Shown here piece after piece: positions 1-15,026 of a stretch of DNA of 64,000 bases. The notes beneath the pieces were generated by a model. It worked only from the letters and a program-made list of their open reading frames with translations. It made no database searches and had not been told where the DNA came from. The DNA comes from Pelargonium x hortorum (Eukaryota; Streptophyta; Magnoliopsida; Geraniales; Geraniaceae), in the NCBI GenBank assembly GCA_036897525.1, contig JAYMTJ010000012.1, positions 103,091 through 167,090 on the forward strand, given 5' to 3'. Position 1 is the stretch's first letter; every line of letters starts with the position of its first letter. The position numbers and the translations under genes were made by a program.

Positions 1-2029
<2,029 letters not shown>

Positions 2030-2044
2030 CAATATTTCACAAAA

Positions 2045-2102
2045 GGGAGTTTTGAGTCAACTCATGAGTAACAAAGTCGTAGATTCGAATTCTAGTCAAT
2101 TT
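2045..2102 (+). pseudogene. Decayed initiator tRNA-Met (CAU) relic
   Basis: The 7-nt loop CTCATGA at 2061-2067 is the anticodon loop of plant initiator tRNA-Met (C32, T33, anticodon CAT). Sixteen bases later a T loop TTCGAAT at 2084-2090 is flanked by TAGA and TCTA, a 4-bp T stem; 14-15 bases is normal. The anticodon stem retains only about 3 of 5 pairs, and neither acceptor stem nor D arm is recognisable, so this is a relic rather than a working gene. A chance combination of loop and T arm cannot be excluded. Confidence 0.35.
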
Positions 2103-4310
2103 CAGGAAAAGCTTGGTAAAAATGAACTAGATTAGATGGAATAATGGGAATTTTATACATATGAATCCATTTGGGGATTCGTTTGCAGTCTACTTTACAA
2201 GTAAACCCGGTGGCATTTATTTAGATTGGATACCCAAGGAAGAGGATTTTAGTATCGAGTTCTTAGAAACACTATAGACTTGCTCTATATTATAAAGGAA
2301 AGGGCACTCACTCAATAGAATTTAACAGGATCCCTATAATTATGTGCTGCTTTGGAATAATGCTAATCAGAAACTAATTTCATCTCCATTATATAAAACG
2401 AAAAGAAAAAAAGAAAGTTCTAGAGTTCCTGATATGAAGAGGAAAAATAGGGGTCCGTAATATCCATGTTAAAGCCTTGAATGGCGGATTTCTTGTTATG
2501 AAGTTATGTGCTCTAGTACTAGTTGCTTACATCTCTTTTCTTTCGCGAATAAATTCTTAGGCTCCTTTATCCAACCAATGCCCTTTGAAATTTAGATATA
2601 TGAGTAAATATAGGGGCTTCTCTAAATAGGGTAAACAGCAGTATACCAACCTCCTAATAAACTGAAAGCTCTTTAATTAAAAAAGCGAATAAAATAAATA
2701 AGACACGGGTTCCTTCGAGATAACTAAACTTGTACTTTAGATATTACCTCTTTAGTACGAAAAGAAGACGCGTAACTTCCAGTAAGAAAGATTTTTTTAT
2801 GCTAAAGGCATTTCAATTTTTTTTTAGAGTGGTAAATTTTTGTAAAAACAAAGAGTAACTTTTTCTAGATCAAAATGAGTCGGAGATCCTAAGTATCTAA
2901 ATCTGAAAAAAAAGTCTAAAGTTGGGCATTCATAAGCGCAAGAGTTCTCTCTAAGAAGGTTGATTCAGCCGCACTTAACTTAGGGGCTGCGTGCCTATTT
3001 TTAGGAGTTAACTGGGGTTTTCTAGGCATGTTAAGTAAGTATAGTTTTTATGGGGTCCTAATATCTATTAAGCAGAAGTTTTCTCAGATAAGAAGACTAG
3101 TTAAGTTACTCTAAAGGGATCGAGTTCCAAAAGGGTTGCTTGCATATATAAGTGTATAATAAAACTAAGTACCAACTTCACTGATAACTAAGTAAAACCC
3201 CAAAAATTTTTAACATATATTAATAGGAATACTCCTAAGTTATCTATACCAAATATGTTGTATAAACCCGAAAATGATACAAAATAGGTAAAATCCCTAT
3301 AATATAAATAAAAGCTAAACGAAAAACTAGTTTCTAAGCTTTTTTTATCTTGTACTAAGCCTTGTCTACATTTAAATTACTCCCTTACTTATTAATACGC
3401 GAATCTCTTCAATTCAATTTTTGCGGAATTATAATAACGAGTTCTTTTATTCTATGAATCTATGAAACGTGTTCACCGTAGTGAAGGTAAAATAAAAAAA
3501 CCAGTATCTAAAACCTAAGAAACGAGAGAGACTCTTACGCATATCCATTAATCTAAATCCTGTAAATACATACTAGGAGGTCTCTTCCAGGTATTTTGAT
3601 TCTCGAGCGAGATAGAAATAAGAAACTGAGTAATCATTAGGTAGTGACCCCTGAGTTTAATTAAAATGAAAATTGGGATTACAAAGTACAAGGCTATTGT
3701 CTAATAAAAGTAATAGGGATCTAAGGGAATCCCAGATAATTGGAGTTCGATACCTTTATAAGGAGTGCCTATTTCTTTGATAATAACATACTAGCTGCAG
3801 AACAAAATGAATGGCTGGCAAAAAAAAAGTACAAAGGTTAAACCATATTTTTGGGAAATTCTCTGACTATCGCGATTTAGCAAAGTGTAGGTTTTCATAG
3901 CGTGAGCAATTTCGAAGTAGGAAACTTGACTTGTTAGCTTTTAGAGAATAAGATAACTAGATAAGTGAGGTTGAGTAAGTCCAAGTCCGTTTATTATTTA
4001 TTATGTTTTTCCAGTTTTCAGATTTCGGATAATGGAAGGGTATAAACTGAATGCTAAGGAAAAGCTGGGTGTCAAGAAGACATTTTAATGCTAGGGAATA
4101 GTTGTAATTGTAAAAAGCATTCTAGTTATCTAGTTAAGGGTTTTCTAGTAGCTCTGGTTAAAGATATTTTCATTCAAATCTAAGATAGGTGGAATATATA
4201 ATAGGTTGTAAGTTCAGGTTCTGGGTATTTAAACGAGTGTGTAGGAGAGTGTTACAGGTAGAGAGTTTTCCTGAGTCTGTTTTTGGGTTATAATGTAAGT
4301 TGTTATACTC

Positions 4311-4329
4311 ATCCTATAATCTATAGGAT
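4311..4329. repeat. Small inverted repeat (8-bp stem, 3-nt loop)
   Basis: ATCCTATA at 4311-4318 is followed by ATC and the exact complement TATAGGAT at 4322-4329. No gene is adjacent, so a processing or terminator role is not supported. Confidence 0.7.
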
Positions 4330-7058
4330 TTCTCGTTTTACTGAAAGGGTTTTAGATTAGAGGCTTTCAAAAGAATATTTTCTAAAGAGCTTAATTTCCA
4401 ATAAATGGAGTAAAGGAAAAGTCTGCTTTTCAGTTTATGCTAAAGGTTTTAACTATAGAATACAATTAATATAACAGCTACACTAGTTTAGCTCTCATAG
4501 AGCAACTACACAGTATCCCTATTTTCTCACTTCCTCTATGTCTATGTCTTACTCCTACTCATTTTTCTATAACTAACTCTAACTCTACTATCTATACAGT
4601 AATATAAGTATATAGTTTTTTTTAGTTTCTAACTACAATAGCTACAAGGCATGGAAGGGACTACCGGGCATGGCATCTCCCTAAAGAAGCCCCGGGTATA
4701 TCTCCGAAGTCTAGCTAAATATGTATAAATATGTATGAGGAACAGTTATGACGAGGAAGTTCTGAAAGTTCAGTTGTTTGCTGCTAGTGGAAACTGATTA
4801 TCTTCTTTCGGTTTTGTATTCCTGTGTTAATGTACTTTGGTTAAAGGGTGTTTAGGGAATAAAAGAAGTTAAGCCAAAGCAATTCTTTTGTGGTAAAGAG
4901 AGGTGTAGGGATTCCTTCTTTAAATTTCTTTTACGGATCCTCGTTAAAACTTCTTTTTATTGTGTGCTTTATACCCTTTCAATGGGACCCCCACCCCCTC
5001 TTTCTCTGATGCATAATGGTTAAGAAAGAGTCTTTCCTCTATGATTTTTGTACACTTTTAAGCTAAACTGCGGTTTTCTAACTATATAAATGTGTGGGTA
5101 CTCTAAGCGCTCTTCCTTTGATAACTCTAGAGGTATAGGACCCTATATATTTGATTCTAAATAAAGAAAGGAGCTCCTCAAGGATTTCGGTATTTTAAAC
5201 TTCCTTTACTTTTTAACTTGCTCACAAGGTCTATAAGAGGTTTAGAGGCAAGTCTTTATACATAACTGCCGACCACATGGATAGAAAGAGTTACTTTTTT
5301 GTAATATAATTAAGATTAAAATACCATCATTTCCAAAATTTCAAAGTATTCTGTAAAGTAATATATCCGAAGTTGTATTGGCACTATGAATTGAGTTCTG
5401 GAAAGACAGACAGCCGGGGTTTTTATAATACTAAAGTACTCCAAGAAAGAAATTTCTTACTTGGGAGAACTCTCTAGGCAATATAAAGGTTCCTCTTTTG
5501 CCTCTTTAGAATTTGGAAAAGGTACCGCAAGGTTTGTAGTTGTGCAGTCTCCTAAGTTAAGGTATTATACTAACGGGCAGGAGTGATAAAACAAGGAGCC
5601 CTTAGGGCACGATTCTTAGTGAGGATAGACTGCCGGCTTATAGAAGATCAGTCTCGGGCATTCATTCCAAAGACAAGAATATCCATTAGCTTATCTTTTG
5701 AACTCCTTTCTAAAATAGTTACACAGTTTTATACAGGAACTTCTCTTAGACTTTGCCTTCTATCCAGAATCCTTCTACAGTTTAGGTACTCAGTAAAGGT
5801 GTACATTCGAAGCCTTTTCTTTTGCATTACCATACCCTATGCTTTGTACTACTCTTCATAATAGACTTACTTGTTAGTCCTTATAGCAGTAAATAACCTG
5901 CCCTATCAAAATAGGAGTATGAGTCCTATGGTTGGTTTCCCTCGCTTACAGAGGAATATAGAAAGATAGATAGTAAAGTTCTCGTAGTGTATTAGGTATT
6001 ATAGAGTCTTACTTAATAAGGGATATCCCTCCTCTTGCCTGTAGCTTATCGAAAAGAGGATTGAAACCGGTAATCAGAAAACCCTGGAAAATAGGTAACC
6101 TTCATCAATAGAATAATCCCAAGGACTATAAAATACTATGTACACCACCTAGCAGCTCTAATACGTAGGAACTAGTAGTTCAGCTGCTCTCCTCAACCTT
6201 CCCTTGCTAAAGATCTCTACTAATTAGAGTTCCGGTGAATCCTCAGCTAATACGGAGGCTAATAACCAGTCAATCCCTTGCTAAATACAAGAAAGACTAG
6301 GTAGGGAAATCCCTATAGAAAATCCTGAATTGGCAGCTTTTATGCATTAAAATTGACCGAAAAGGAAACCCAGATATACCAAATCCTTAACTGCAGAAAT
6401 AAGTCGATTTAGATGCCATACAATTCATTTTAATACTATTTTATTTAATACTACATACAGGAAACCTTAGATTCATTAGCTAATTGAAGGCAAATCCCAA
6501 GACTTTGTTGAGGAAAAGCTAACCCCTTTCTTTTATAGCTACAGACCCGCTTTCCCGCTTTAACTAAGAAATTCAGGAATAAACTAACTATAGATATTAC
6601 ACCCTTATAGTAAACTTTCAAGAAGACTACTACCTATTTTACATTTTAAGACTTTTCATAAAATAAAGGCTAAAGATAACGAATACAGATGAAATTTCAA
6701 AGGGCTTGCCTGAAAACCCTGAATGATACTGGCATAATTCTAATATTGTAAAAGCACTTTCCTTAAAGCCTTGACTTGGGCTTGCATATTTACCAGCAAA
6801 AACCATATAAAATGGGTAATAGCCACAAGAGAGAAACTCCGTACCTTTTTTGCCTTTGTCCTTCGTTAGATTTATGCTTCCTAGCCACTCTTCTTTAACC
6901 TTGAACCTGAAAGTTCACAGTAATAGTAATAAATAAAGGACGCTGTACAAGTTATTCCTAAGAAAATAAAGTGATGTTAAAAAAAGAGTATTTAACCCTA
7001 ACTTATTTATTTGATCTATATGCAATACACTAAATTAGATACTTTTCTGTAAATAATC

Positions 7059-7079
7059 TGTAAATAAAGTTTATTTACA
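7059..7079. repeat. Near-perfect palindrome
   Basis: TGTAAATAAA at 7059-7068 and its exact complement TTTATTTACA at 7070-7079 are separated by a single G. The arms are AT-only apart from one G/C pair, in spacer with no adjacent gene. Confidence 0.75.
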
Positions 7080-9157
7080 ATTTTCTTGATCGGTGAATAC
7101 CAGCAAAGGACTCTCCTACAATTTCCTATAACTCAAATAGAACTCAAAAATGGGGCTTAGATGCCTTTTTTTCTTACTGGAAATTCTTAAGCAGAAAACT
7201 TTTAGATAACTTATACTCCTACTCCTCCTCTTAAGAGCTGTCACTTTGTTAGGAGTCCTAGCAGCTGTCTATAACCAAGACCTCTCTTCTTGAGAGCTTT
7301 ATTCTGTATCATACTCTTAATCTTATTCTTCATCATATTCCTAACTTTCTTAAAACGGGATCAGAAGGACAAGAAAAACAAGCTTGCCTTTAACTCCTTA
7401 TATTCGCTAACATTAACATCTTTTAATCCGGAATAATCAGAAACCTGAAATCAGAGGAACACAAAAGTAACCTACTTACTTGAAAGCTATAACCTTATTT
7501 AGAGCTATACTCCCCTACTTACACTTCCTAAAGGACCTCCTTTATTACTTCGAAATATTCTAACTAAACTAATAAAAAAGTAAGCTTTATCCTTCTTCTA
7601 CCTGTAAAAAAACTCTCACTTCTAGGTATTCCCGGTAACTTAAATTAGCACAAGCTTCCTCGGAGGGCTGTAGGCAGACCCTTACCTATACTACTTAGAA
7701 ATCCCTATTCAGTAACAAAGTCTTTTGGTTTCACTTTACCTCTCTACTAGAAACAAACAATAGCCGTCACAGCCTTCTGAGTCTTCATACCTTAAAGCTA
7801 GACTCTGTACCTCTACCTTCATGATAGCTTTGTTAGTCTTCTATAGCTGTATCTTATAAAATATACTTGAGAATACCCGCAGCTTTAATTAATGTTACTC
7901 TTCTTATGAGCCCCTGTATGCAATGCCTTAGAGTTCCCTGTACCTAGCCTATATATAATACTTATACTATACTTATTGCAGGTTATTGTATCTATTGTAG
8001 TTAGAGTGGTTATCGATATGTAGGATATAGGATTCTAGAATGTCACAGCTAACCTCCAAAATACTGAATCCATTGACTCTTTCTAAACTATTAAACAGGA
8101 ACTCCTTTGCCTGCAATAATATATTATATAGACAGGTTTACAAGATTAGAGTTTGGTTAGGAATCTAAGAAAGAAAGAGAATCAGTTAATGTTATTCCAG
8201 AACCTGCACAGAAGAAACTTTCCTAGCTTTACTAGCTTAGACTCTAAAGCAACACTAGCTTGGGACTGCTAAACTAAGAAAGAGCATAAAATCCCGTTAT
8301 AGTAAACACTTTCAGGAAAGACTAAGGAAATGGAATACCATTAGAAAGGCTATGACTACCCGAATTATTTAGAATTCCTTACTTTGTTAAATTGGTAAAT
8401 GGTCCCTTAAGATCCTACTTCTCTATCTGTACTACAAGACTGAGGCTTCCCTTTAGATAGAAACCCTTTGACTTGTGCGGGAATCCTAAAAGAAAAATCC
8501 CTAAGACTTGTTAAAAAGCTAGAGAGAGACTGGAAAGCACTCACAACAAAGGAAATCAAAATCTGTTCCTTGCAATACTGAATACATGCCTGCTATAAGC
8601 TATAACATAGACCGACTTACAAGCACCAGAAGGAATATACTCTCAAACATAGAATAGAAAGAACTAAGACTCGGATTTCTAGTAAAAGAATAGGAATCTT
8701 AGATAGAGTTATCCTAAATTATCAGCTAAACTAAACCCATATCTCTGAAACTGGTATTCTTTCTATAAAAAGAGCCCTAGATCAATATATCTGTATATGT
8801 AATCTAACAGACCCAGACCGCGCAGTCAGAGCATATAATGGCAGGATCTAGTTTTAAATTAAAGCACTTTTCCGTCTAGAAACGCGGGTTTTTTAAAAAA
8901 CTCGTTAAAAGTCAGAGTGTTAGCACTCCCGATAGAACTCAAATAGAAAGCCCCGACCTTTGATCTTATATATTGCTCTCTAATTAAAAAACACCCCTTT
9001 TTTATATAATATAAGCGGTGTCAAATCCGGTTTTTAATGCTTCATAAAATAGATAAGTGCAAAGTTCTGCTATTCGAAGAAGCACCCTGTATAATACCTG
9101 ATTGCTGAATATTTAGATAAAATAACGAAAGAATAGCATACCTAATCCTAGCTTTAT

Positions 9158-9230
9158 TTAACTCTAGTGGATTTGAACCTAGGACTTCTCTTTCAAATGA
9201 GCTGCTACCAAACGTAAACCTGCTTGATTG
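9158..9230 (-). pseudogene. tRNA-like relic, identity unclear
   Basis: Read on the minus strand, a D-arm-like GGTAGCAGC is followed by a candidate loop containing TTTGAAA and then CCTAGG TTCAAAT CC, a typical T-arm context. Loop-to-T-loop spacing allows anticodon TGA or TTG. Stems pair poorly, and the T stem would need a 2-nt bulge (CTAGG against CCACTAG). I read it as a degraded tRNA or a chance B-box match. Confidence 0.25.
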
Positions 9231-12200
9231 AATGAGGTCAACTTATAGAAGAATTGATAGTCTTTAAAAAGCCTGTTTACTTTATCGTCTCTCCTCTCCT
9301 TAGCTTTTTATTTGCTCTAGTTCAGCATGGAGGATTTAAGATTATGCTGGTATATCGCATTCCATTCTATTACACAAAAAGAGTCTAATAAGGAATTAAC
9401 AGCTAAAATTTAAGGCTCTGGAGCCCTCTCTATAGGATCTCACAAAAAAGGGTACAAGTTTATTTACTTCTTGTGGATAATACCAGTTTTCCAAAGGGTT
9501 TAGTTAAGGCTCACTAGAATACTCAGAATCAGCTTTATAAAAGATATTTTTAGTTGCCAACATTAACGTCAGAAACTCCATTAGGGAACCCAAAAAACTT
9601 TATAAATTATAACCTGTATCGAAAGTTACGAAGCTCTTGACGGTTTACATTTCGGGCTTTAGAGGCCCTTTTCTTCATTTGCCCTTAAGACTTCCTAATA
9701 TTTTGGGCCTTTTTCTGAATTAAGTAAGGGATAATACTAAGTCGAGGGAAGTTCCCCTGTTTTATTTAACAACAAGCATACATAATACCTACAAGAACTT
9801 CTAATCTAAACAACCTAAATTCCTGGCACATCTAACAAAGAAAGAGCAGGACCCCTTAAAAAGAAAAGGCTTCCTTTAAGACCAAATAAAGGGGGCCCTA
9901 GGAATTCTGAATTCTAAAGTAACCGGTATTAAAGGCATCCAAAAAAGAGATCCTAGGTTTCTAAATAAGTCAAGAGTCTCCCTACGAAGTAACACAATTA
10001 TCAATACGAAAAGCGTTATTTTTTGAATTCCTTATAACTCAGAGGAAATGAAATTTTCTTTACGCCTTTTGTTTGTTTACGCGGAAAACAGGCTCATAGA
10101 TAGTAAGTGGAGCTCTTTTTTAATCTTTCATTGACTGAAATAAATATTCAAATTAACTAAGCATGTAAGTGGGTCTAGGATTGTCTTAACTTTGAAATTG
10201 ACTTTATTTCATAAGGAATACTGGGCAATCTTTTTTTAAGAGGTTGCGGCTTTGGGGATTCCTAGTTGGAATTATCCCCATATCATAACTTTCGGAATCG
10301 GCTCGATGTAATACAAAGTTATACTTTAAAAAGTCATTTCAATTTTTTTGGCATCCTAACCTAACCATAGCATATATAAGCCGCGAGTCCTTGCATTAAA
10401 CAAGGCTCCGTAAATCCTAACTAAAAAAATAGTAAATATTAAAGTTTCCTTACTAACAACTTTCTTGTTTGGTATTCTGGTCACGTGCACTTTTTGACAC
10501 TATAAATAATCTAATACACCCAATACAAAGTAATTCTTGTATGATTTTTTCTACACTTTTTTATTTTGATGAGGATTTTACTACATAAAGTTTGAGCTCT
10601 TTAGTTAGTTACATTTGCTAGACTACCTTCTAGATTATTCAATTTAAGGTAATAAGAGAAGCACTCCCAGCTTTGTAGAACACGGGTATCGAAGTCTTGC
10701 GACCCCTTTCCATAGTGAGCTGAGTTAACTTATCGTTTTTTGACAGTTAAAGCCCTCTCTTGTTATAAAAAAAAAATTAGCATATAGAATTTGTTGTATA
10801 CTGACTCTGAGGGAATCCCGCAATTCTACCGATCCAGATAACTAATAGTGTACTAGTTCTAATAATTCCAAGCCAAGGCTTATAAATTAGATATTTTACG
10901 TAGTTGTACTCTGATCAGTAAATATAAAGAAATTCTTGCTTAGTTAGGAGTTAAGTAGCGCTATTCTTCTAAAGAGGGAGGAGAAGCTCTTTTGGGACTA
11001 TACTTAGCTAGATCCCTTATTTCGTATCTTATTCTCTGGAATTGGATATAGCTTGAAAAAGAAGATCTTCCTTAGATTTTGAAATTCAAAGCAACTCTCT
11101 AGTCAAGGATACCTAATTTCTTAAATATAATTGACTAAATGTATGAAACTACGAGAAGTTTTTATTTATAAGACAGGGTTCTGCCTATAATATAAGCAGC
11201 TATAATGATAATGAATTTCAGCAGCCTAAAAAGAAAAGAGTATCGAAGTAAACCTAGCAATTAGAAAGGGTCCCGTACATGGTCAAGTACTGCTGGTTAC
11301 AACATAAGAAGAAATGCGGATAGATACTTATTTTGATTACTCGCTCTCCAATTCGGGAAAGGGTTTAGTTTGCACCAATAGAGGGGTCTAGCCCCAACAT
11401 TATCTGCGGATTGTTTTGATTTTCTAAATTTTCTGGATGCGCCTCTTGAATATCTATAGATCAGTAAAATGTATACATAAGAAGTTGTTAGACAAAAAGA
11501 AAGCAAGCTGCCCCCTTTGAAATCATTTAGATAATAGATAAATCATAATTAGTGGGTGTCCAGAACACTTCGATAGTAGCTTTGCACGTCTTTTTTTTAA
11601 TTAAAAGTTAAAAGGGAGGGCTTTAATTTAAGTAGAGCGTAAAGTGATGTGTAAACAAGGCTTTCTCTTGTGCTTGTATGGGATACACTTTCCCTGAGAC
11701 CCTGAGATGAATGGTTATTCTAAATTTATATCTACTTAAGTTTTTTTTCTATTCCTAACAAGCATAACAGGTTTCTAGCAGTATAAATCTAGTCAATTTG
11801 ACTTTATTACGGTAGGTACATTTTCTGCGAATCCCTTAAGTTTAAACAAGAACTTCATAACTCTGGAAAACGCTCTTTCTATTCTCGAGAGATTTAGGCT
11901 AAAAGCAGGAAACAAACAGTTAAACTTTTAAAGAATACTTTTGTAAATGCTTCTAGAATAAGGGGGTATATAACAAAGACGGGAAGATCCATCAGGATAC
12001 CCTAAGGGTATCCCTTTAAAATAAGGGTAGGGAATATCAAGCAGGTCACATAAGGAATTAAGATTAGAATATGGTCACTGGTTCGGTAAGAGTTTATACG
12101 GAATCTTTTATACAGATACCGCAACAAAAGAAAAGAGTACTAATTTTCATTTTTCCTCGGAATCTGATAGATTAACAAAACAAACAGGGCCCGGAAAGAA

Positions 12201-14950
12201 CGAGAATTTCGACTTATCGATACGCTTTTCCTCTGACTGGCTCTCCTATCTAAGCGTATACCAGGCGCATGTCCAGATACTGGATGGTTCATTTTAATGG
12301 GATAGGTTCCTTTTCTTTCCTTTGGAGTCTCCTTACCTTGTATCAAAGAAATGTAATTATCACCCCGTATCTATAGCTTATAAACCTGCTGTCAGGAGCT
12401 TTGTAAATAAATCCAGGAGTTCTCCATTAAAAAGAAAAGATTCCCAAGTTGACATAACAGTGTAACAAAAAAGTGAGAGGATTAGGGCCGGGGAAGTGCT
12501 GTTAATTTTGTAGTAGTTTGTGGCCCGGCTATCTCATATTTAATATTAAAAAAAAGGATTGCTTTTTGCGAAGGTAAACAAGAATTTCTAAAGATCGCCG
12601 AAAAATCACTTATATAGAATAAATCCACGTATTATTTAAAAGGATCCTCTGAAAGGTATATAAAGATAAGTCTTACTCGTGACTTTTTTTGTTAAATCAA
12701 ACCCGGAAATAACTAGAATTCATCGGTTCAAGCCCTAGATCAGAGGGTTGCTTACAAGTCATTGAGTGTATTGCCTTGCCTATATAACTCTCTAATGTAA
12801 TAAGGGTCATTTTATACAGTAAGTCTAATAGGGTATTCTTGAAATTTGAGATAAAGGGGTTTCAAAAGGGTTTCCTGATGTCATGCTTGCCGGAATAGGT
12901 AAAATCTAAGCTGTTAAATTGCTGCTTCTGAGGAAGATAAAGTCTATCAAAGGAAGTTTCCGCTTGTGTGAGTAAGCATACCAAATTCTTTGTTTTGAAT
13001 AGGGAATCAATCAGAGGACTTGTTTAGTAGAGGTGAGGTTTTTAAACAAAGAGGATAGGCTACACATGTAAAGTAGTTGTTATAGAGTGTATTCTCTATT
13101 TTGTATAAGACTTTCTTCTTTCTTACTCTTTTGTGATTACTGTATAGGATAGGGAGGTTTAGAGCCTTATAAGTAGAATATAGGATAGTTGTTGTACCAG
13201 ACTGACAGCATCTGAAACAAGGTTAACGCATGATAGTCTTAGTATAATTAACCTCACACTAGAGCCCCACAAACTTCAAAATAATCTTCAGCTTAGTAGC
13301 TTTAGAGCCTTACACTCGAGATACCAGCTACCTATCTTAGTGTTAAAAGAACTATCTTCTTAAGACTCAAAACAGGACATAACCTTAGCTTTCTTTCATA
13401 CTACACCGCTACTTCCGTATAGCTTGTTTCAGACACCTTTCTAAAGATAGAATGCCTTGTTTATTGATACCTAGACCTATCTAAGTCCTTGCGGCTAAAC
13501 CAGTCCTAGCTTTCATTAGCCTCCTTTTAGCCTTGTTAAAGCTTAAATAACCCAAAGCCACTGTCAAGAGTATATCGGGGAAAGACTTTCCAGAGTTCTA
13601 TATACCCTTCATTATCTTACTTACTTGTATTACACCTCGTATATCTCTAGCTGTTTTACAAATGGAAGTTCTTTGGTAGGCAGGCTCTGTGGGTACCTTT
13701 GGTTAGTGCGTTCTAGTATTTAGAGCAAGGAAAGCTAATGAAAACCTGTACTGTAAGTAAGTTCGTTGACAGGTAGCAGTGTTTGGGTAGGTTAATTGGG
13801 ATATAGTATTATTCCTTTCTTTAGAGATTAAGAAGTCCGGAATTAAGTCGAGGCGAAACAAAAGAGAGTAGAGTAGGGTTTTCACTGATCGAAAAGAAAC
13901 TCATCTTTGCTTCTAAATGGGTACCTTGATTATGCATTGGAATGGGATCTATTTTATGAAATTATAAGGTTGAATATAATCCAGATTATAGCTATAAAAG
14001 GGCACTTCATACATGAGGCAGCTCCTTTTTAGGTAAGTTTTTTGAAGGCTCCGCAGCTTTGGCTAAGAGTTTGTTAACTTACGCTTTCTAAGCCCTTATG
14101 GAATTATACGTCGGCTGCTATATTGTACTTGCTTGGTGAAGGTTATTTATCCAACTAGGGCCCCTTTATATGTTTTCTTATGAGACCCCAGGTTTCTAGT
14201 GTATAATATCCTTATATTCCCTTAGACCTTTACTTGAATGTAAATGAATTTGTATGTTAATAACAATATAAATATCCGCATCGGTACTCCAAATGTATCT
14301 AAAACTGTATGAATTAGACGAGTCCTTGAGTTTTTAAGAATGTTAGAACTTCCAGTGTTTAGATACGTTACAGCAAAGCAGATAAGAGGATATAAAGTCC
14401 TTTTTTATCCGTATGAAATAGAAAACCCCACGTCAAAATCTATAAAATACGGGAAAGCTCTATTAGAACATAACGCCTGGAGTCCCTAATTGTGGAAAAA
14501 CATTCCTTTATTTAAAGTGGATTTGATATGTTTCTGCCTGGTGAAGGGACAAATATGAGGGCCCTCTCATACGATAGCTAAGTTTTAATCCAAAGGAGCA
14601 CTTTTCACATACAAGTTCTCCCGCGCGAGGATATAACTGGTGAGTCAATCTTGTTTTGAGCAAAGCCTTAAGTCTTAAAATAAGAAATTGAAAGTAAATC
14701 TTAACTTCGAATTTCTTACACCGAATCTTATTCCTCCTCACTTTATTCTTATAAAACCTAAAAACCTACTTTTACCGAGCTTGCCTGTTCCAAGGGGGAA
14801 CCCTTAAGATAGTAGTAAGCAAGAAGCAGAAGTCTTCAAGATTAAGACATAGAATTTGTAGTCAATCCTCTCAGATATACTTAATTTCTAATCTAGTCAC
14901 CGGAGTAATATAGTTTAATAAAGAAGGGCCCTATTATACTCAGGAGCACA
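9231..14950. other. Gene-free AT-rich spacer
   Basis: No gene recognised. Open frames on the minus strand at 11297-11506, 12140-12346, 13703-13885 and 14508-14741 are 60-77 codons, with no recognisable domain and unremarkable composition. Three GGGCCC sites (9893, 12187, 14158) stand out in this AT-rich sequence; a fourth lies at 14559. Confidence 0.6.
11995..12013. repeat. Terminator-like hairpin
   Basis: GGATACCC at 11995-12002, loop TAA, exact complement GGGTATCC at 12006-12013: an 8-bp stem with half G/C pairs, followed by CTTTAAA. No gene ends here, so any transcript-end role is speculative. Confidence 0.7.
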
Positions 14951-14951
14951 C

Positions 14952-15026
14952 ACCTAGGAAGCTTCGCAGGTTAGAACAAAAGACTAAAAGGCACCGTGCT
15001 GGCGGTTCAAGTCCTGACCTGACATG
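14952..15026 (+). pseudogene. Decayed tRNA-Phe relic
   Basis: The order and spacing match plant mitochondrial trnF: a D arm with AAGCTTCGCAGGTTAGAAC (trnF has AGCTCAGCTGGTTAGAGC), then ACAAAAGACTAAAAGG against trnF CAAAGGACTGAAAATCC, then GGTTCAAGTCC for the T arm. Compared with trnF as I remember it, roughly two thirds of a 37-nt ungapped stretch agrees. The anticodon loop now reads CTAAAAG, so GAA has become AAA. The 3' side does not pair with the 5' acceptor or T stem, so the gene is very likely dead. Confidence 0.5.

Larger units (their letters stand above)
2103..9159. other. Long gene-free AT-rich spacer
   Basis: No gene, rRNA or tRNA recognised over about 7 kb. The longest open frame (5583-5861, plus, 92 codons from GTG) has no ATG start and no recognisable domain, so I do not call it. 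Around 4500-4640 the plus strand is a CTA/ACT-rich run of short words, a style that recurs at 18.3, 28.8, 29.2, 31.0 and 41.7 kb. From about 6.2 to 9.2 kb the plus strand is visibly richer in C than in G, opposite to the 25-28 kb and 47-64 kb regions. Confidence 0.6.

Noticed and set aside
5583-5861. 92-codon frame, plus strand
   Set aside because: GTG start, no domain, no neighbouring gene, no compositional sign of coding.
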